Part shown: piece after piece, positions 17,469 to 26,171 of the stretch
Position numbering within the stretch: the stretch's first letter is position 1
Layout: every line of letters starts with the position of its first letter
NCBI GenBank assembly: GCA_018970725.1
Contig: JAGWVU010000005.1
Location: 1-64,000 of the forward strand
DNA: 64,000 bases
Direction: 5' to 3'
From: Verrucomicrobiota bacterium
Lineage (GTDB): Bacteria > Verrucomicrobiota > Verrucomicrobiia > Verrucomicrobiales > DEV007
Position numbers and translations under genes: made by a program
The notes under the pieces: model-generated
Seen by the model: the letters and a program-made list of their open reading frames with translations, nothing else
The model's database searches: none
What the model was told of the DNA's origin: nothing

Positions 17469-18389
17469 TCACTTGGCGGCCTTCGGTTTTGGTTTCTCGG
17501 GAAGCCCCTGTCCCGGTTTCAGATCGAGATTGGCCTTCAAATCGTCTTCCGTCACCGTGGAAGCGACCCCAGATTCCGGCACCTCAACGTGCGCCGTCCA
17601 GAGAATCGCGTTCAAGACCAGCTTGCGCTGCCCGTCGTTGCCCCAGCCCCGGTGAAAGTGCCCGCCCGTGAAACCGAATCCACGCCCCCCGTCGGTCCGC
17701 TCGCAGGCCCAGGCCACATGCTGCTTCTCCCCTCGCGCCACAGAGGCCCGGACCGCCGGATTTCCGCTGTGGGGGCCATCGGGCCGCGACATCGTGCTCT
17801 CGGGAGCGCGATCACTCAGAATCGGCGTTACGCCCTCCATTCCCTGCCGGAAACGCATATGGAAATACCATTCGTCTTGGGTCCCGAAGGGCTTCACCCC
17901 TCGGCTGATGGGGTGAGAGGGAAATTCCCGGAAATTTGCGTCCCAGTGAGGATTGACACTCCAATTCGTTTCGAAGCAACCGCCCATCCAAGCGAGGAAT
18001 TCACGGTTGCCCTTCTCCAGCGTGGGCTCCACCGCGTAGTGAAGGGTGAGGAAGCCGCACCCACGCTTCATTTCACGCTCGAGTTGGGCGAGCCGATCCC
18101 CCTGCAACGCCGGGTGCCCGCCGCCGCCGTCCGCGTAGATCACCACCGAGTCCGCTCCGGCCAACTCTTGCGCTGAGGGCCATTCCCCGTTGAGGTGATG
18201 GAGCACGGTCACCTCGCCGCCCGCTCCGGCCTCAAGACACTTTTTCAACAACAGGATCCCCGCGTTGTGTTCGTGCTGTCCGGGACCGTGCGATGGCTTT
18301 CCGGCAATCATGACGATCGATTTCTTTCCGGCCGCCGGAAGCAGACCGGCGAAAAGGAGCGACAGGCAAAACGTGGTGAGGAATTTCAT
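17469..18389 (-). CDS. secreted ThuA-domain protein
   Basis: A 306-residue protein with a signal peptide (MKFLTTFCLSLLFAGLLPAA) from the ATG at 18389. KSIVMIAGKPSHGPGQHEHNAG is the expected opening of a ThuA-like class I glutamine-amidotransferase fold, and GFGFTGGHFHRGWGND near the C-terminus is a strong family match. ThuA proteins were first linked to trehalose use, and this group is widespread as secreted proteins in Verrucomicrobiota and Planctomycetota without a proven reaction. It is the first gene of the minus-strand cluster and faces a second ThuA gene across 144 bases. The C-terminus is Lys/Pro-rich. Confidence 0.88.
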   Translation of the reverse strand: MKFLTTFCLSLLFAGLLPAAGKKSIVMIAGKPSHGPGQHEHNAGILLLKKCLEAGAGGEVTVLHHLNGEWPSAQELAGADSVVIYADGGGGHPALQGDRLAQLEREMKRGCGFLTLHYAVEPTLEKGNREFLAWMGGCFETNWSVNPHWDANFREFPSHPISRGVKPFGTQDEWYFHMRFRQGMEGVTPILSDRAPESTMSRPDGPHSGNPAVRASVARGEKQHVAWACERTDGGRGFGFTGGHFHRGWGNDGQRKLVLNAILWTAHVEVPESGVASTVTEDDLKANLDLKPGQGLPEKPKPKAAK

Positions 18390-18533
18390 GGGTTTGGACT
18401 GGAGTCGACACGTTGCCCCATCCTGCCGCGCTTTCAACGAGTTTGCCGAAGCGACCCGACACACAGCTAAAGGTCTTGCCTCGAGCAGCGGTCAGGAAGA
18501 CAATCCTCCGTATCCATCCCCCCCGCCCTGTCG

Positions 18534-19319
18534 ATGAAATCCCGCCCTTGGCCCGCATTTCTCCTCTTTTTGTCCATGCTCGCGACCGGCCCCGCCACGC
18601 GGGCCGAATCGCGGATCGTCTGCCTCACCGTCGACGAGCCGAACAATTACGACGCCGTCAACACTTGCCGCGGTTTCGCCGACGGGGAGTGGAAAGCGCC
18701 CGGCCACCGGGTCACCGTCATCCAAGGCAACCAAGAGCGTCCCACGCATTTCGAAGGCTTCCTCGAGGCCATGAAGTCCGCCGATCTCCTCGTCGTCTTT
18801 GTGCGACGAGCCACTCCGCCCCAAGACCAACTCGACGCGATCCGCGCCCATCTCGCCGCGGGAAAACCGCTCCTCGGCATCCGCACTGCGAACCACGCCT
18901 TCAGCCCGTTGCCCGGCCAGGCGCCCACCGATCCGGCCCTCGCCTCCTGGCCGGAGTTCGTGCCCGAAGTCCTCGGTTGCCAGAACACCGGTTATGAGAC
19001 TAAGGGACTGCCATATAAAGTGGGGCGCCACCCGCTCGCGCCAGGCGACAGCCCGCTCCTCCGCGGGGTCGACGTTTCCCGGATCCTCGGTCACGTTTCG
19101 CTCTACCGCGTCCTCCCGCTCGCCGCGGATGTCAGTCCCCTATTGCTGGGACAGGCTGAAGGCATCGAGCCCGCCCAACCCATCGCCTGGACCCGGCTCC
19201 ACGGGCCACGGAAGGCCCGCGTGTTCTACACCAGCCTCGGCGCACCCGCGGACATCGTGCAACCTTCCGTCCGGCGGCTGATCGGGAACGCGGTGAACTG
19301 GACGCTTGGAGCCGACTGA
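18534..19319 (+). CDS. secreted ThuA-like protein (second copy)
   Basis: A 261-residue protein with signal peptide (MKSRPWPAFLLFLSMLATGPATRA). SADLLVVFVRRATPPQDQL and AGKPLLGIRTANHAFSPL match the class I amidotransferase-like core of ThuA proteins, and RKARVFYTSLG with LIGNAVNWTLG is the typical ending. It is divergent from the other ThuA gene, so the two may share a control region. It differs enough from its neighbour (no GHFH motif) that it is not a recent duplicate. Its reaction is unknown. Confidence 0.85.
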   Translation: MKSRPWPAFLLFLSMLATGPATRAESRIVCLTVDEPNNYDAVNTCRGFADGEWKAPGHRVTVIQGNQERPTHFEGFLEAMKSADLLVVFVRRATPPQDQLDAIRAHLAAGKPLLGIRTANHAFSPLPGQAPTDPALASWPEFVPEVLGCQNTGYETKGLPYKVGRHPLAPGDSPLLRGVDVSRILGHVSLYRVLPLAADVSPLLLGQAEGIEPAQPIAWTRLHGPRKARVFYTSLGAPADIVQPSVRRLIGNAVNWTLGAD

Positions 19320-19382
19320 CGTTGGTTGGCCACTGGCTCAAGGTCAACTTGCAAGCCGGCTTGACCCATGGAAATTGCCGCC

Positions 19383-20192
19383 ATGGAATTTTGGAAAATG
19401 AACGGGGCGGGCAACGACTTCGTGGTCATCGACAACCGCGACCTGCGCCACCACCTGGATCGCGAAGCCATCGCACGCATCTGTCACCGCCAGCGCGGAG
19501 TCGGGGCCGACGGCTTGTTGGCGGTCGAGCCCGCGCAAAGCGGTGGGGATTACCGTTTCCGCTATTACAACGCGGACGGTGGCGAGGCCGAGATGTGCGG
19601 GAACGGCGCGCGCTGTTTCGGGCAATTCATCAAGCATCGGATCCACGGGGGCCACCTCGCCTCCGCCACGTTTGAAACCATCGCCGGCCTGGTCAGCGTG
19701 GAATTCCCCGGCGACGGGGTCCAGATCGGCTTGAGCACGCCCCACGGTCTCGCGCTGAACCAGGTCATCGAGGTCGATCACCTGCCCCTGACCGTTCATT
19801 CGGTGAATACCGGAGTGCCGCACGCTGTCATCGTGGTGGAAGATCTTGATGCGGCGGAGGTCTTCCGGATCGGACGCATCGTGCGCCGGCACGAGGCTTT
19901 CGCCCCCAAGGGCACCAACGTGAACTTCATGAAGGCGCTCGGGCCTTCGGAAATCGCGATCCGCACCTACGAACGGGGCGTGGAGGACGAGACGCTTGCC
20001 TGTGGAACCGGCATGGTGGCCTGTGCCATCGTGCACCACGAGTTGACCGGGGCCCCGGCCCCCATCTCCGTGCGGGTCCGAGGAGGCGACACGCTCCGCG
20101 TCGAGTTTTCCCGGGAAGCGTCGGGCTATGGAAATGTGCGGTTGACCGGCCCCGCCGAGTTCGTTTTCCGCGGAACCATGGAAACGGTTTGA
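19383..20192 (+). CDS. dapF: diaminopimelate epimerase
   Basis: A 269-residue enzyme converting LL- to meso-diaminopimelate for lysine and peptidoglycan. FWKMNGAGNDFVVID is the family start; the two catalytic cysteines are in EMCGNGARCFG (Cys72) and LACGTGMVAC. I start at the second ATG (19383) because family members begin just before this motif; an ATG at 19368 would add five residues. A GGTCAA/TTGACC inverted repeat (19342-19347 and 19361-19366) lies directly before the start. First gene of a dapF-dapA-dapB-folK-panB run. Confidence 0.96.
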   Translation: MEFWKMNGAGNDFVVIDNRDLRHHLDREAIARICHRQRGVGADGLLAVEPAQSGGDYRFRYYNADGGEAEMCGNGARCFGQFIKHRIHGGHLASATFETIAGLVSVEFPGDGVQIGLSTPHGLALNQVIEVDHLPLTVHSVNTGVPHAVIVVEDLDAAEVFRIGRIVRRHEAFAPKGTNVNFMKALGPSEIAIRTYERGVEDETLACGTGMVACAIVHHELTGAPAPISVRVRGGDTLRVEFSREASGYGNVRLTGPAEFVFRGTMETV

Positions 20193-20278
20193 GACCGGGC
20201 TGCATCTTCGCGCACGTCAGGCTTGCAGTTTGCCCGGCCTGAAGTTCCTTGGCAGGCTTCCGAATCGGAAACCAAAAG

Positions 20279-21157
20279 ATGTTCGCCGGAGTCCACACCG
20301 CCCTTGCCACCCCGTTCCGCAACGGGGAACTCGATGACGCCGCCTTCAAACGGCTGATTGACTTTCAGTTCGACAACGGCGTGCAGGGAGTCGTGCCCGC
20401 CGGAACCACCGGCGAATCCCCGACCCTGACCCACGAGGAGCACGATCGCATCGTGGAACTCGCGGTGGCCTATACCGCAGGGCGCGGCTTGGTCATCGCC
20501 GGCACCGGCTCCAACGCCACTGCGGAAGCCATTCAGATGACGCGGGCGGCCGAGAAAGCCGGGGCCAATGCCTCCCTCCAGGTCTGTCCGTATTACAACA
20601 AGCCTTCGCAAGCCGGACTCTTGGCCCACTTCAAGGCGATCGCCGACTCGACCTCGCTCCCCATCATTCTTTACAGCGTGCCCGGCCGATGCGGGATCGA
20701 GATCGGCGTGGACACCGTGGCCACGCTCGCCGTCACCTGCCGGAACATTGTGGCCATCAAGGAGGCCGGAGGTAGCGCGGAGCGGGTCAGTCAGCTGGTG
20801 ACGGCCACTCCGGAAGGTTTCCAGATCCTCTCCGGTGATGATTCCCTGACCCTCCCGTTCATTTCGGTCGGGGCCTGCGGGGTCATCAGCGTCGCCTCCA
20901 ATCTCATCCCCGGGGTCATGAACGAACTGGTGGCCAAAGCGAACGAGGGGAAATTCGGAGAGGCTCTGGCCATCCACGAACAGCATTACGAACTTTTCAA
21001 CGCGTTCCTCAAGCTCGACTCCAACCCCGTCCCGATCAAGGCCGCCCTCGCCCTGCGCGGACTCATGGAGAACGAGTTGCGCCTCCCCCTCGTGCCTCTC
21101 GATCCCGGCCGCATGGAGCAACTCCGCCACCTTCTGACCGATCTCAACCTCCTCTGA
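20279..21157 (+). CDS. dapA: 4-hydroxy-tetrahydrodipicolinate synthase
   Basis: A 292-residue aldolase-family enzyme condensing pyruvate with aspartate semialdehyde. Visible motifs: GTTGESPTL, CPYYNKPSQAG, LYSVPGRCG with the catalytic Tyr, and NIVAIKEAGG with the Schiff-base Lys. The ATG at 20279 fits the family N-terminus (FAGVHTALATPF); a TTG at 20249 would add ten residues without support. It is 86 bases after dapF and 6 before dapB. Confidence 0.97.
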   Translation: MFAGVHTALATPFRNGELDDAAFKRLIDFQFDNGVQGVVPAGTTGESPTLTHEEHDRIVELAVAYTAGRGLVIAGTGSNATAEAIQMTRAAEKAGANASLQVCPYYNKPSQAGLLAHFKAIADSTSLPIILYSVPGRCGIEIGVDTVATLAVTCRNIVAIKEAGGSAERVSQLVTATPEGFQILSGDDSLTLPFISVGACGVISVASNLIPGVMNELVAKANEGKFGEALAIHEQHYELFNAFLKLDSNPVPIKAALALRGLMENELRLPLVPLDPGRMEQLRHLLTDLNLL

Positions 21158-21163
21158 TCCTTC

Positions 21164-21904
21164 ATGTCCGCCACGGAAATCGTTGTCACCGGCTGCAAAG
21201 GACGCATGGGCCAGGCCGTCATCGAGGCCGCTGCCACCGCGGGGGTCAGGGTCGCCGCCGCGATCGATCTGGGTGATTCTCTGGATCAGGCCCTCGCCGG
21301 GGGCGCGACCGTGATTGATTTCTCCGCCCACGGTTTCACTCCGGTCCTCCTCAAGGCCTGCTTGCACCACGGCAACCGTCTTGTCATCGGCACGACGGGC
21401 CACACCGACGGCGAGCTCGCGCAGATCCGCGAGGCCGCCTCCACCCTGCCTTTGGTCTTCGCTCCAAACTTCAGCGTGGGCGTCAATGTCCTTTTCTGGC
21501 TCACCGCCAAGGCCACCGCCATTCTCGGACCCGACTTCGATCTGGAGGTCGTGGAAATGCATCACCGCCACAAAACCGATGCCCCCAGCGGCACCGCCCG
21601 CCGCCTCGCCGAGATCCTCGCCGAGTCTTCCGGGCTTTCCTACGATCGCGACTGCCGCCACGGCCGCTTTGGCGAACCGGGGGCCCGGACCCGGCAGGAG
21701 ATCGGTGTGCATGCGATCCGCGGCGGGGATGTCGTGGGCGACCACACCGTGATCTACGCCAACGCCGGAGAAAGGGTGGAACTCACGCACAAGGCATCGA
21801 GCCGCCTCACCTTCGCCAGCGGAGCGGTCCGGGCCGCTGTTTGGCTGCAGGGCCGGGCGCCCGGTATTTACGACATGCAGGACGTGCTGGGTCTAAGGGC
21901 ATGA
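21164..21904 (+). CDS. dapB: 4-hydroxy-tetrahydrodipicolinate reductase
   Basis: A 246-residue NAD(P)H-dependent reductase. GCKGRMG is the nucleotide-binding loop, FAPNFSVGVNV and EMHHRHKTDAPSGTA hold the catalytic His/Lys and substrate site. With dapA and dapF it gives three steps of the lysine/meso-DAP pathway in one operon; dapD/E or dapL must lie elsewhere. Its stop overlaps the folK start as ATGA. Confidence 0.97.
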   Translation: MSATEIVVTGCKGRMGQAVIEAAATAGVRVAAAIDLGDSLDQALAGGATVIDFSAHGFTPVLLKACLHHGNRLVIGTTGHTDGELAQIREAASTLPLVFAPNFSVGVNVLFWLTAKATAILGPDFDLEVVEMHHRHKTDAPSGTARRLAEILAESSGLSYDRDCRHGRFGEPGARTRQEIGVHAIRGGDVVGDHTVIYANAGERVELTHKASSRLTFASGAVRAAVWLQGRAPGIYDMQDVLGLRA

Positions 21905-22410
21905 GCAAGCATCACGTGGCCATCGCCTTGGGCAGCAACCTGGGGGACAGACTGGAGCACCTGCGCTTCGGACGTCAGGAACTCCTCGCCCGGGGTGACC
22001 TGCACCGGGTCCGCTCCTCCCCCGTCTACGAAACCGCCCCCGTCGATTGCCCGCCCGGCTCCGGAAGTTTTCTCAATGCCGTTCTCCTCGGCGAGACCAT
22101 CTTCGATCCGGAAGAGTGGCTGGACCTGCTGCTCGCCATCGAGGAAGACGCCGGCCGGATCCGCACCGGGGCCTTCAATGCTCCGCGTCCCCTTGACCTT
22201 GATCTGTTGAGTTGCGGAGACTTCCTCCGCGACACCCCCCGGCTCGTGATTCCCCATCCCGGGCTCCGCTCGCGGAAGTTCGTCCTGCAACCCCTCAGCG
22301 ACCTCACTGCGGATTTTCTGGTCCCGGGCCTCGCCTGCACCGTGAGTCAGATGCTGGGAGCCTGTTCTTCCGCCGAACCGGATCCCTGCCTCTACCTCCA
22401 GGATTGGTGA
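21901..22410 (+). CDS. folK: 2-amino-4-hydroxy-6-hydroxymethyldihydropteridine pyrophosphokinase
   Basis: A 169-residue HPPK of folate synthesis. IALGSNLGDR opens the protein, SSPVYETAPVD and FLNAVLLGET follow, and PRPLDLDLLSCG is the signature with the Mg/ATP-binding D-x-D. The ATG at 21901 overlaps the dapB stop. It sits 8 bases before panB, so pteridine, pantothenate and lysine genes share a transcript. Confidence 0.95.
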   Translation: MSKHHVAIALGSNLGDRLEHLRFGRQELLARGDLHRVRSSPVYETAPVDCPPGSGSFLNAVLLGETIFDPEEWLDLLLAIEEDAGRIRTGAFNAPRPLDLDLLSCGDFLRDTPRLVIPHPGLRSRKFVLQPLSDLTADFLVPGLACTVSQMLGACSSAEPDPCLYLQDW

Positions 22411-22418
22411 CTCCCCTC

Positions 22419-23186
22419 ATGAGCATTCAGGAGCGCATCGCCAATCTGCGACGGAACCGGGTCGTTGCCCTCACCGCTTACGACTATCCCACGGCCCGGA
22501 TCCTCGACGAGGCCGGGGTCGATCTCATCCTCGTGGGGGATTCCCTCGGCATGGTCTTCGCCGGCACCCCGGATACGACCTCGGTGACCATGGAACAGAT
22601 GATCTACCACACCTCGGTGGTTCGCCGCGGGGTCCACAACGCCCTGCTCGTCTCCGACCTGCCCTCCCATAGCTACGACACCGTTGCCGAGGCGGTGACC
22701 AATGCCCAGCGCCTCGTCGCCGCCGGAGCGGACGCAGTCAAACTCGAAGGCGGCCTCGCCGTGATCGACCAAGTCAAGGCCGTGCTGGCCTCGGGCATTC
22801 CGGTGACCGGTCACATCGGCATGCTGCCCCAGAGTCTCCATCGGGAAGGTGGCTACAAGAAAAAGGGGAAGACCGAACCGGAGATCGCCTCGCTTCTGGA
22901 AGACGCGCGGGTTCTCCAGGAAGCCGGCGTCTTCGCGATCGTTCTGGAGAGCATCGTCCCGGCGGTGGCCACACTTATCACCCGCTCCCTGAGCATTCCC
23001 ACGGTCGGGATCGGGGCGGGATCGGGTTGCACCGGGGAGATCGCCGTCGTGCACGACCTGACCGGCTTTTATCCGTGGTTTACTCCACCATTCGCCCGAC
23101 CGAAGGCGGACTTTGCCGGGCAACTCCGCCACGCCGCTGAAGCCTATGCCGCCGAGGTCCGGGCCCAGGATGCCGCGGGCTCCTGA
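22419..23186 (+). CDS. panB: 3-methyl-2-oxobutanoate hydroxymethyltransferase
   Basis: A 255-residue enzyme making ketopantoate for coenzyme A. VGDSLGMV and DLPSHSY hold the Mg-binding aspartates, KLEGG and GHIGMLPQS the substrate site, and VLESIV the catalytic Glu. The ATG at 22419 begins MSIQERIANLR as in relatives; a GTG four codons upstream is possible. The stop is only 5 bases from the convergent accA stop. Confidence 0.96.
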   Translation: MSIQERIANLRRNRVVALTAYDYPTARILDEAGVDLILVGDSLGMVFAGTPDTTSVTMEQMIYHTSVVRRGVHNALLVSDLPSHSYDTVAEAVTNAQRLVAAGADAVKLEGGLAVIDQVKAVLASGIPVTGHIGMLPQSLHREGGYKKKGKTEPEIASLLEDARVLQEAGVFAIVLESIVPAVATLITRSLSIPTVGIGAGSGCTGEIAVVHDLTGFYPWFTPPFARPKADFAGQLRHAAEAYAAEVRAQDAAGS

Positions 23187-23191
23187 CCGAT

Positions 23192-24154
23192 TCACTTGGC
23201 TTCTTGGAGCCGCCCGTAACTGCGGAGCCGCTCGTAGCGCTGGTCGAGCAACTTGTCGATCGACTGCCCCTTCAGCTCATCCAACTGACGGACCACCGAT
23301 TCCTTGAGCCGGGCCGCCGCCGCGAAATGATCGTGATGAGCGCCGCCCGCGGGTTCGGGGATGACTTCGTCGATGATGTTCAGCTCCTTGAGATCTCCGG
23401 CGGAAATGCGCAGTGCCTCGGCGGCCTCGGGCGCCTTCTTCCGATCCTTCCAGAGAATCGCGGCACACCCCTCGGGACTGATGACCGAGTAGTAGGAATT
23501 CTCCATCATGAGGACCCGGTCGGCGATGCCGATTCCCAAGGCCCCGCCGGAACCGCCCTCCCCGATGACCACGGAAACCACGGGGGTCCGGAGCAACGCC
23601 ATTTCACGGAGGTTGAAGGCGATGGCTTCCGCGATGTTCCGCTCCTCGGCCCCGATCCCGGGGAACGCGCCGGGAGTGTCAATCAGGGTCACCACCGGAA
23701 GGCCGAATTTCTCCGCCAGGCGAAAAACCCGCAACGCCTTGCGATACCCTTCCGGATGGGCGCTGCCGAAGTTGCGGTGAAGATTTTCCTTGGTGTTCCG
23801 CCCCTTCTGGTGCCCCGTGACGACCACCTTGTGGTTCCCGATCCGCGCGAAGCCGGACGGCATGGCGGCGTCGTCCCCGAAGTGCCGGTCCCCGTGCAAC
23901 TCCACGAAATCCTGAAAGCTGTGCTGGAGATAGTCCAGCATGAAGGGCCGCTGCGGATGCCGCGAGATCTGAACCCGCTGGGCCGGTGTCAGCTTGCTGT
24001 AGACCTCCGCCCTGGTTTTCTGCAGCTTCCGCTCGATCTCCTCAATTTCCGGCTCCACTTCCAACCGCTGGCCGGAGGATTCGCGCTTCAACTGCTCCAG
24101 TTGACGCTGGATTTCAAAAATCGGTTTTTCGAAGTCAAGGGGCTCGATGTTCAT
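23192..24154 (-). CDS. accA: acetyl-CoA carboxylase carboxyltransferase subunit alpha
   Basis: A 320-residue protein of normal length for AccA, which with AccD moves carboxyl from biotin-AccB to acetyl-CoA. Typical sequence: FEKPIFEIQRQLEQL, RHPQRPFMLDYL, ELHGDRHFGDD, VTGHQKGRNTKE, TLIDTPGAFPGIGAEER and GEGGSGGALGIG. accD is not in the window. The gene lies 44 bases after the LysM membrane protein gene on the same strand, with acpP a little further upstream, so fatty-acid genes are loosely grouped. Confidence 0.97.
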   Translation of the reverse strand: MNIEPLDFEKPIFEIQRQLEQLKRESSGQRLEVEPEIEEIERKLQKTRAEVYSKLTPAQRVQISRHPQRPFMLDYLQHSFQDFVELHGDRHFGDDAAMPSGFARIGNHKVVVTGHQKGRNTKENLHRNFGSAHPEGYRKALRVFRLAEKFGLPVVTLIDTPGAFPGIGAEERNIAEAIAFNLREMALLRTPVVSVVIGEGGSGGALGIGIADRVLMMENSYYSVISPEGCAAILWKDRKKAPEAAEALRISAGDLKELNIIDEVIPEPAGGAHHDHFAAAARLKESVVRQLDELKGQSIDKLLDQRYERLRSYGRLQEAK

Positions 24155-24198
24155 GAATGGAAGCTGGGAATGAGAGGTTCGACTGGATCAGGGCCTTT

Positions 24199-25128
24199 TC
24201 ACTCCGTCAGGCGCAACTCGGTGCCCGTCCGGATGTAGGTATACAATTCGCTCATGTCCCCGGGGGCCAGCAAGAGCCCGGCGTTGCGCTCCACCGCGGC
24301 CCTTTCCGGTTCCTCCGGCGCGGCCTGAACCACCAGCCCGGGCCTTGAGGTCTGCAACCAACGATGCGCCGCATGATAACCCGCCGACCCAAAAGAGGCC
24401 CGCTTTCCGTTGGCCAGCCAAGCCGGTTTGTCGCTGATCTCCGCCGCGGAGGGCAACTTGACCGTGGGAGGCAGATTCGCGTCAAGAATCGGATAGCTCT
24501 TGAAGAAGACCTCCACCGGAGCCACGGAACCGCCTTCCCCGGCGGGCGCGCCCTCCTCACCCTCGCCCGGCTCGATCCGATAGACAATCAATTCCCGTCT
24601 CGCCAACCGCGCTTCCAGCGTGAAAATCAGCGGCATCAGCCAATACTCGTCTCCGGGGTGAATCACGTTCCCGGTCAAGCCGTTGGCGCGCACGATGGTA
24701 TCGACCGTCGTCTTGTAGCGACTCGCAATGGCCGATAAACCGGCATCCCCACTCTTCACCACATACCGGATTTTCCCGGGCATTGGCGCCTCCGAAAGCA
24801 ACAGATCCAGGTTGATCTCGCCGAGCACCCGCTTGGCCTCGCCGTATTTGGCCGACTCCGGGTAATAGCGCAGCACGTGGGCGAGCCGCTGCCTGGCGGA
24901 CTCCGTGTCACCGGCCTTGATGAAGCCGAGGGCGGCCTCGAATTCGCGCGCCCCGGGGTCCGGGACTGTCTCCGGAGCCTCCTGCTGCCGCTTGATGGTT
25001 TGTAACGCCACCTTCTCGGGCTTGATCACCCGCTCGAAAAAATAAGTTACACCGACGATCGCCAACCCCAGGATCCCGAGCGCCACGATGGCAATCAGAA
25101 GGATGAAGGGTTGTGTCCGGGAGGCCAT
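24199..25128 (-). CDS. membrane-anchored LysM-domain protein
   Basis: A 309-residue protein with one membrane segment near residues 8-30 (FILLIAIVALGILGLAIVG). After it comes a helical, repeat-like stretch (FEAALGFIKAGDTESARQR) and a LysM-type domain: YVVKSGDAGLSAIASRYKTT followed by ANGLTGNVIHPGDEYWL. LysM domains bind peptidoglycan, so the protein probably faces the periplasm. The start at MASRTQPF is chosen because the membrane segment then begins at the N-terminus. The C-terminal 120 residues have no recognisable domain. Confidence 0.8.
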   Translation of the reverse strand: MASRTQPFILLIAIVALGILGLAIVGVTYFFERVIKPEKVALQTIKRQQEAPETVPDPGAREFEAALGFIKAGDTESARQRLAHVLRYYPESAKYGEAKRVLGEINLDLLLSEAPMPGKIRYVVKSGDAGLSAIASRYKTTVDTIVRANGLTGNVIHPGDEYWLMPLIFTLEARLARRELIVYRIEPGEGEEGAPAGEGGSVAPVEVFFKSYPILDANLPPTVKLPSAAEISDKPAWLANGKRASFGSAGYHAAHRWLQTSRPGLVVQAAPEEPERAAVERNAGLLLAPGDMSELYTYIRTGTELRLTE

Positions 25129-25147
25129 GGTCCAAGTCTCGCCTGGC

Positions 25148-25672
25148 TCAAAGAAGGCCCCGGCGTTTGAAATCAAAGTGGTTGATCGCTTGGGAGCGTT
25201 CGATCATTTGCAAGGTGAACCGCAACAAGGAGATTTCCCAAGCCTCGTCCACCCCGGAAATCACCGCCACCGAGGGATCCCCATGGTCCCGGACCTCCCT
25301 GACAATCCGGTCCGCCACCACCGCCATGGGATCGTGCACGATGATCTCCGTGATGTCCGAGCGGCGGAAATGGAAGCCATACTGGAGGAAGGCGAACTTT
25401 CCGCGATTCTGACGCAACCAATCCCCGAAGGCTCCGGCCTGTTCACCGAATCCCTCAAACTGGAATTCCGCAAGGAACTCCGGCCGAAGAATCTGGGGCT
25501 TCTCGGCGCTGATGCGGCCCTCCCGGACCCGCACCCGGCTCACGTCATCGAGAAGTTCCGTCACCAAACGAAACGCAAACTGAGTGGACCCGAAGGTGTC
25601 GATCCTCCGATCGGGCTCAAGAAGAACCTGAGTCGACTCGAACGCGAAGTGGATGTCGTCCTCCGAGTACAT
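25148..25672 (-). CDS. conserved-looking protein of unknown function
   Basis: A 174-residue soluble protein that I cannot place in a family. It starts MYSEDDIHFAFESTQ and ends in a basic patch. Charged and hydrophobic residues alternate in a normal globular pattern, with no signal peptide or membrane segment. It lies 19 bases before the LysM gene, so the two may be an operon. Its sequence is more protein-like than any overlapping frame. Confidence 0.7.
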   Translation of the reverse strand: MYSEDDIHFAFESTQVLLEPDRRIDTFGSTQFAFRLVTELLDDVSRVRVREGRISAEKPQILRPEFLAEFQFEGFGEQAGAFGDWLRQNRGKFAFLQYGFHFRRSDITEIIVHDPMAVVADRIVREVRDHGDPSVAVISGVDEAWEISLLRFTLQMIERSQAINHFDFKRRGLL

Positions 25673-25756
25673 AGAGCGCAGTCGGAAATCCTAGACCCGC
25701 GCGACAGCCCGATCCAGCAATATTTGAAGGGAAGCAGCCCGAAGTCCGGCATTCCC

Positions 25757-25790
25757 CCAAAGAAACAGGCACCACCCCGGGGCGGTGCCT
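25757..25790 (-). terminator. Rho-independent terminator downstream of acpP
   Basis: A GC-rich stem formed by aggcacc (25767-25773) and ggtgcct (25784-25790), with C/G pairs inside, is followed on the minus strand by a T-rich run ending near 25757. It lies about 36 bases beyond the acpP stop and reads with it. Confidence 0.75.
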
Positions 25791-25825
25791 CGTCCGATCC
25801 ATGCCAAAGCGCCGGAGATCAGCGA

Positions 25826-26068
25826 TCAACCACGCTGCTTCTCCTCAACGTAGCGATAGACATCACCGACGGACTGAAGTTTTTCCGCGTCTTCATCGGG
25901 CACCTCGATTTCAAACTCCTCCTCGAAGGCCATGACCAACTCGACGGTGTCGAGCGAATCCGCTCCCAAGTCCTCGACGAATTTTGCTTCCGGAACGACT
26001 TGCTCGGCGTTCACGCCCAATTGTTCCACAATGATGTCCTTGACCTTCTCCTGAATACTGTCAGCCAT
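25826..26068 (-). CDS. acpP: acyl carrier protein
   Basis: An 80-residue acidic protein starting [31 protein letters not shown] carries the Ser that receives phosphopantetheine. Length and helical pattern are those of the fatty-acid ACP. The ATG at 26068 is chosen over a longer frame because it is the family start. It is flanked by terminators on both sides, so it is probably a single-gene transcript with its promoter in the 60 bases upstream. Confidence 0.97.
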   Translation of the reverse strand: MADSIQEKVKDIIVEQLGVNAEQVVPEAKFVEDLGADSLDTVELVMAFEEEFEIEVPDEDAEKLQSVGDVYRYVEEKQRG

Positions 26069-26128
26069 AAAAAGTTCCCTGGGTGAATTTCCGGGTAGCC
26101 ATACAAGCCCCCCCCGGCAAGCGCAACC

Positions 26129-26157
26129 AAAAAACCCCTTTGATACGGAGAAAGGGG
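26129..26157 (-). terminator. Rho-independent terminator between thiS and acpP
   Basis: Perfect seven-base arms, CCCCTTT at 26135-26141 and AAAGGGG at 26151-26157, with a nine-base loop. Read on the minus strand the hairpin is followed by six T (26129-26134). It cannot serve thiS, which is on plus. It would end minus-strand transcripts coming from the GT39-like gene through thiS in antisense, insulating acpP. Confidence 0.75.
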
Positions 26158-26171
26158 ACATTGTGAGGAAA

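Noticed and set aside
20126-21790. 554-codon minus-strand frame across dapA and dapB
   Set aside because: It is antisense to two well-supported enzymes and has no recognisable domain.
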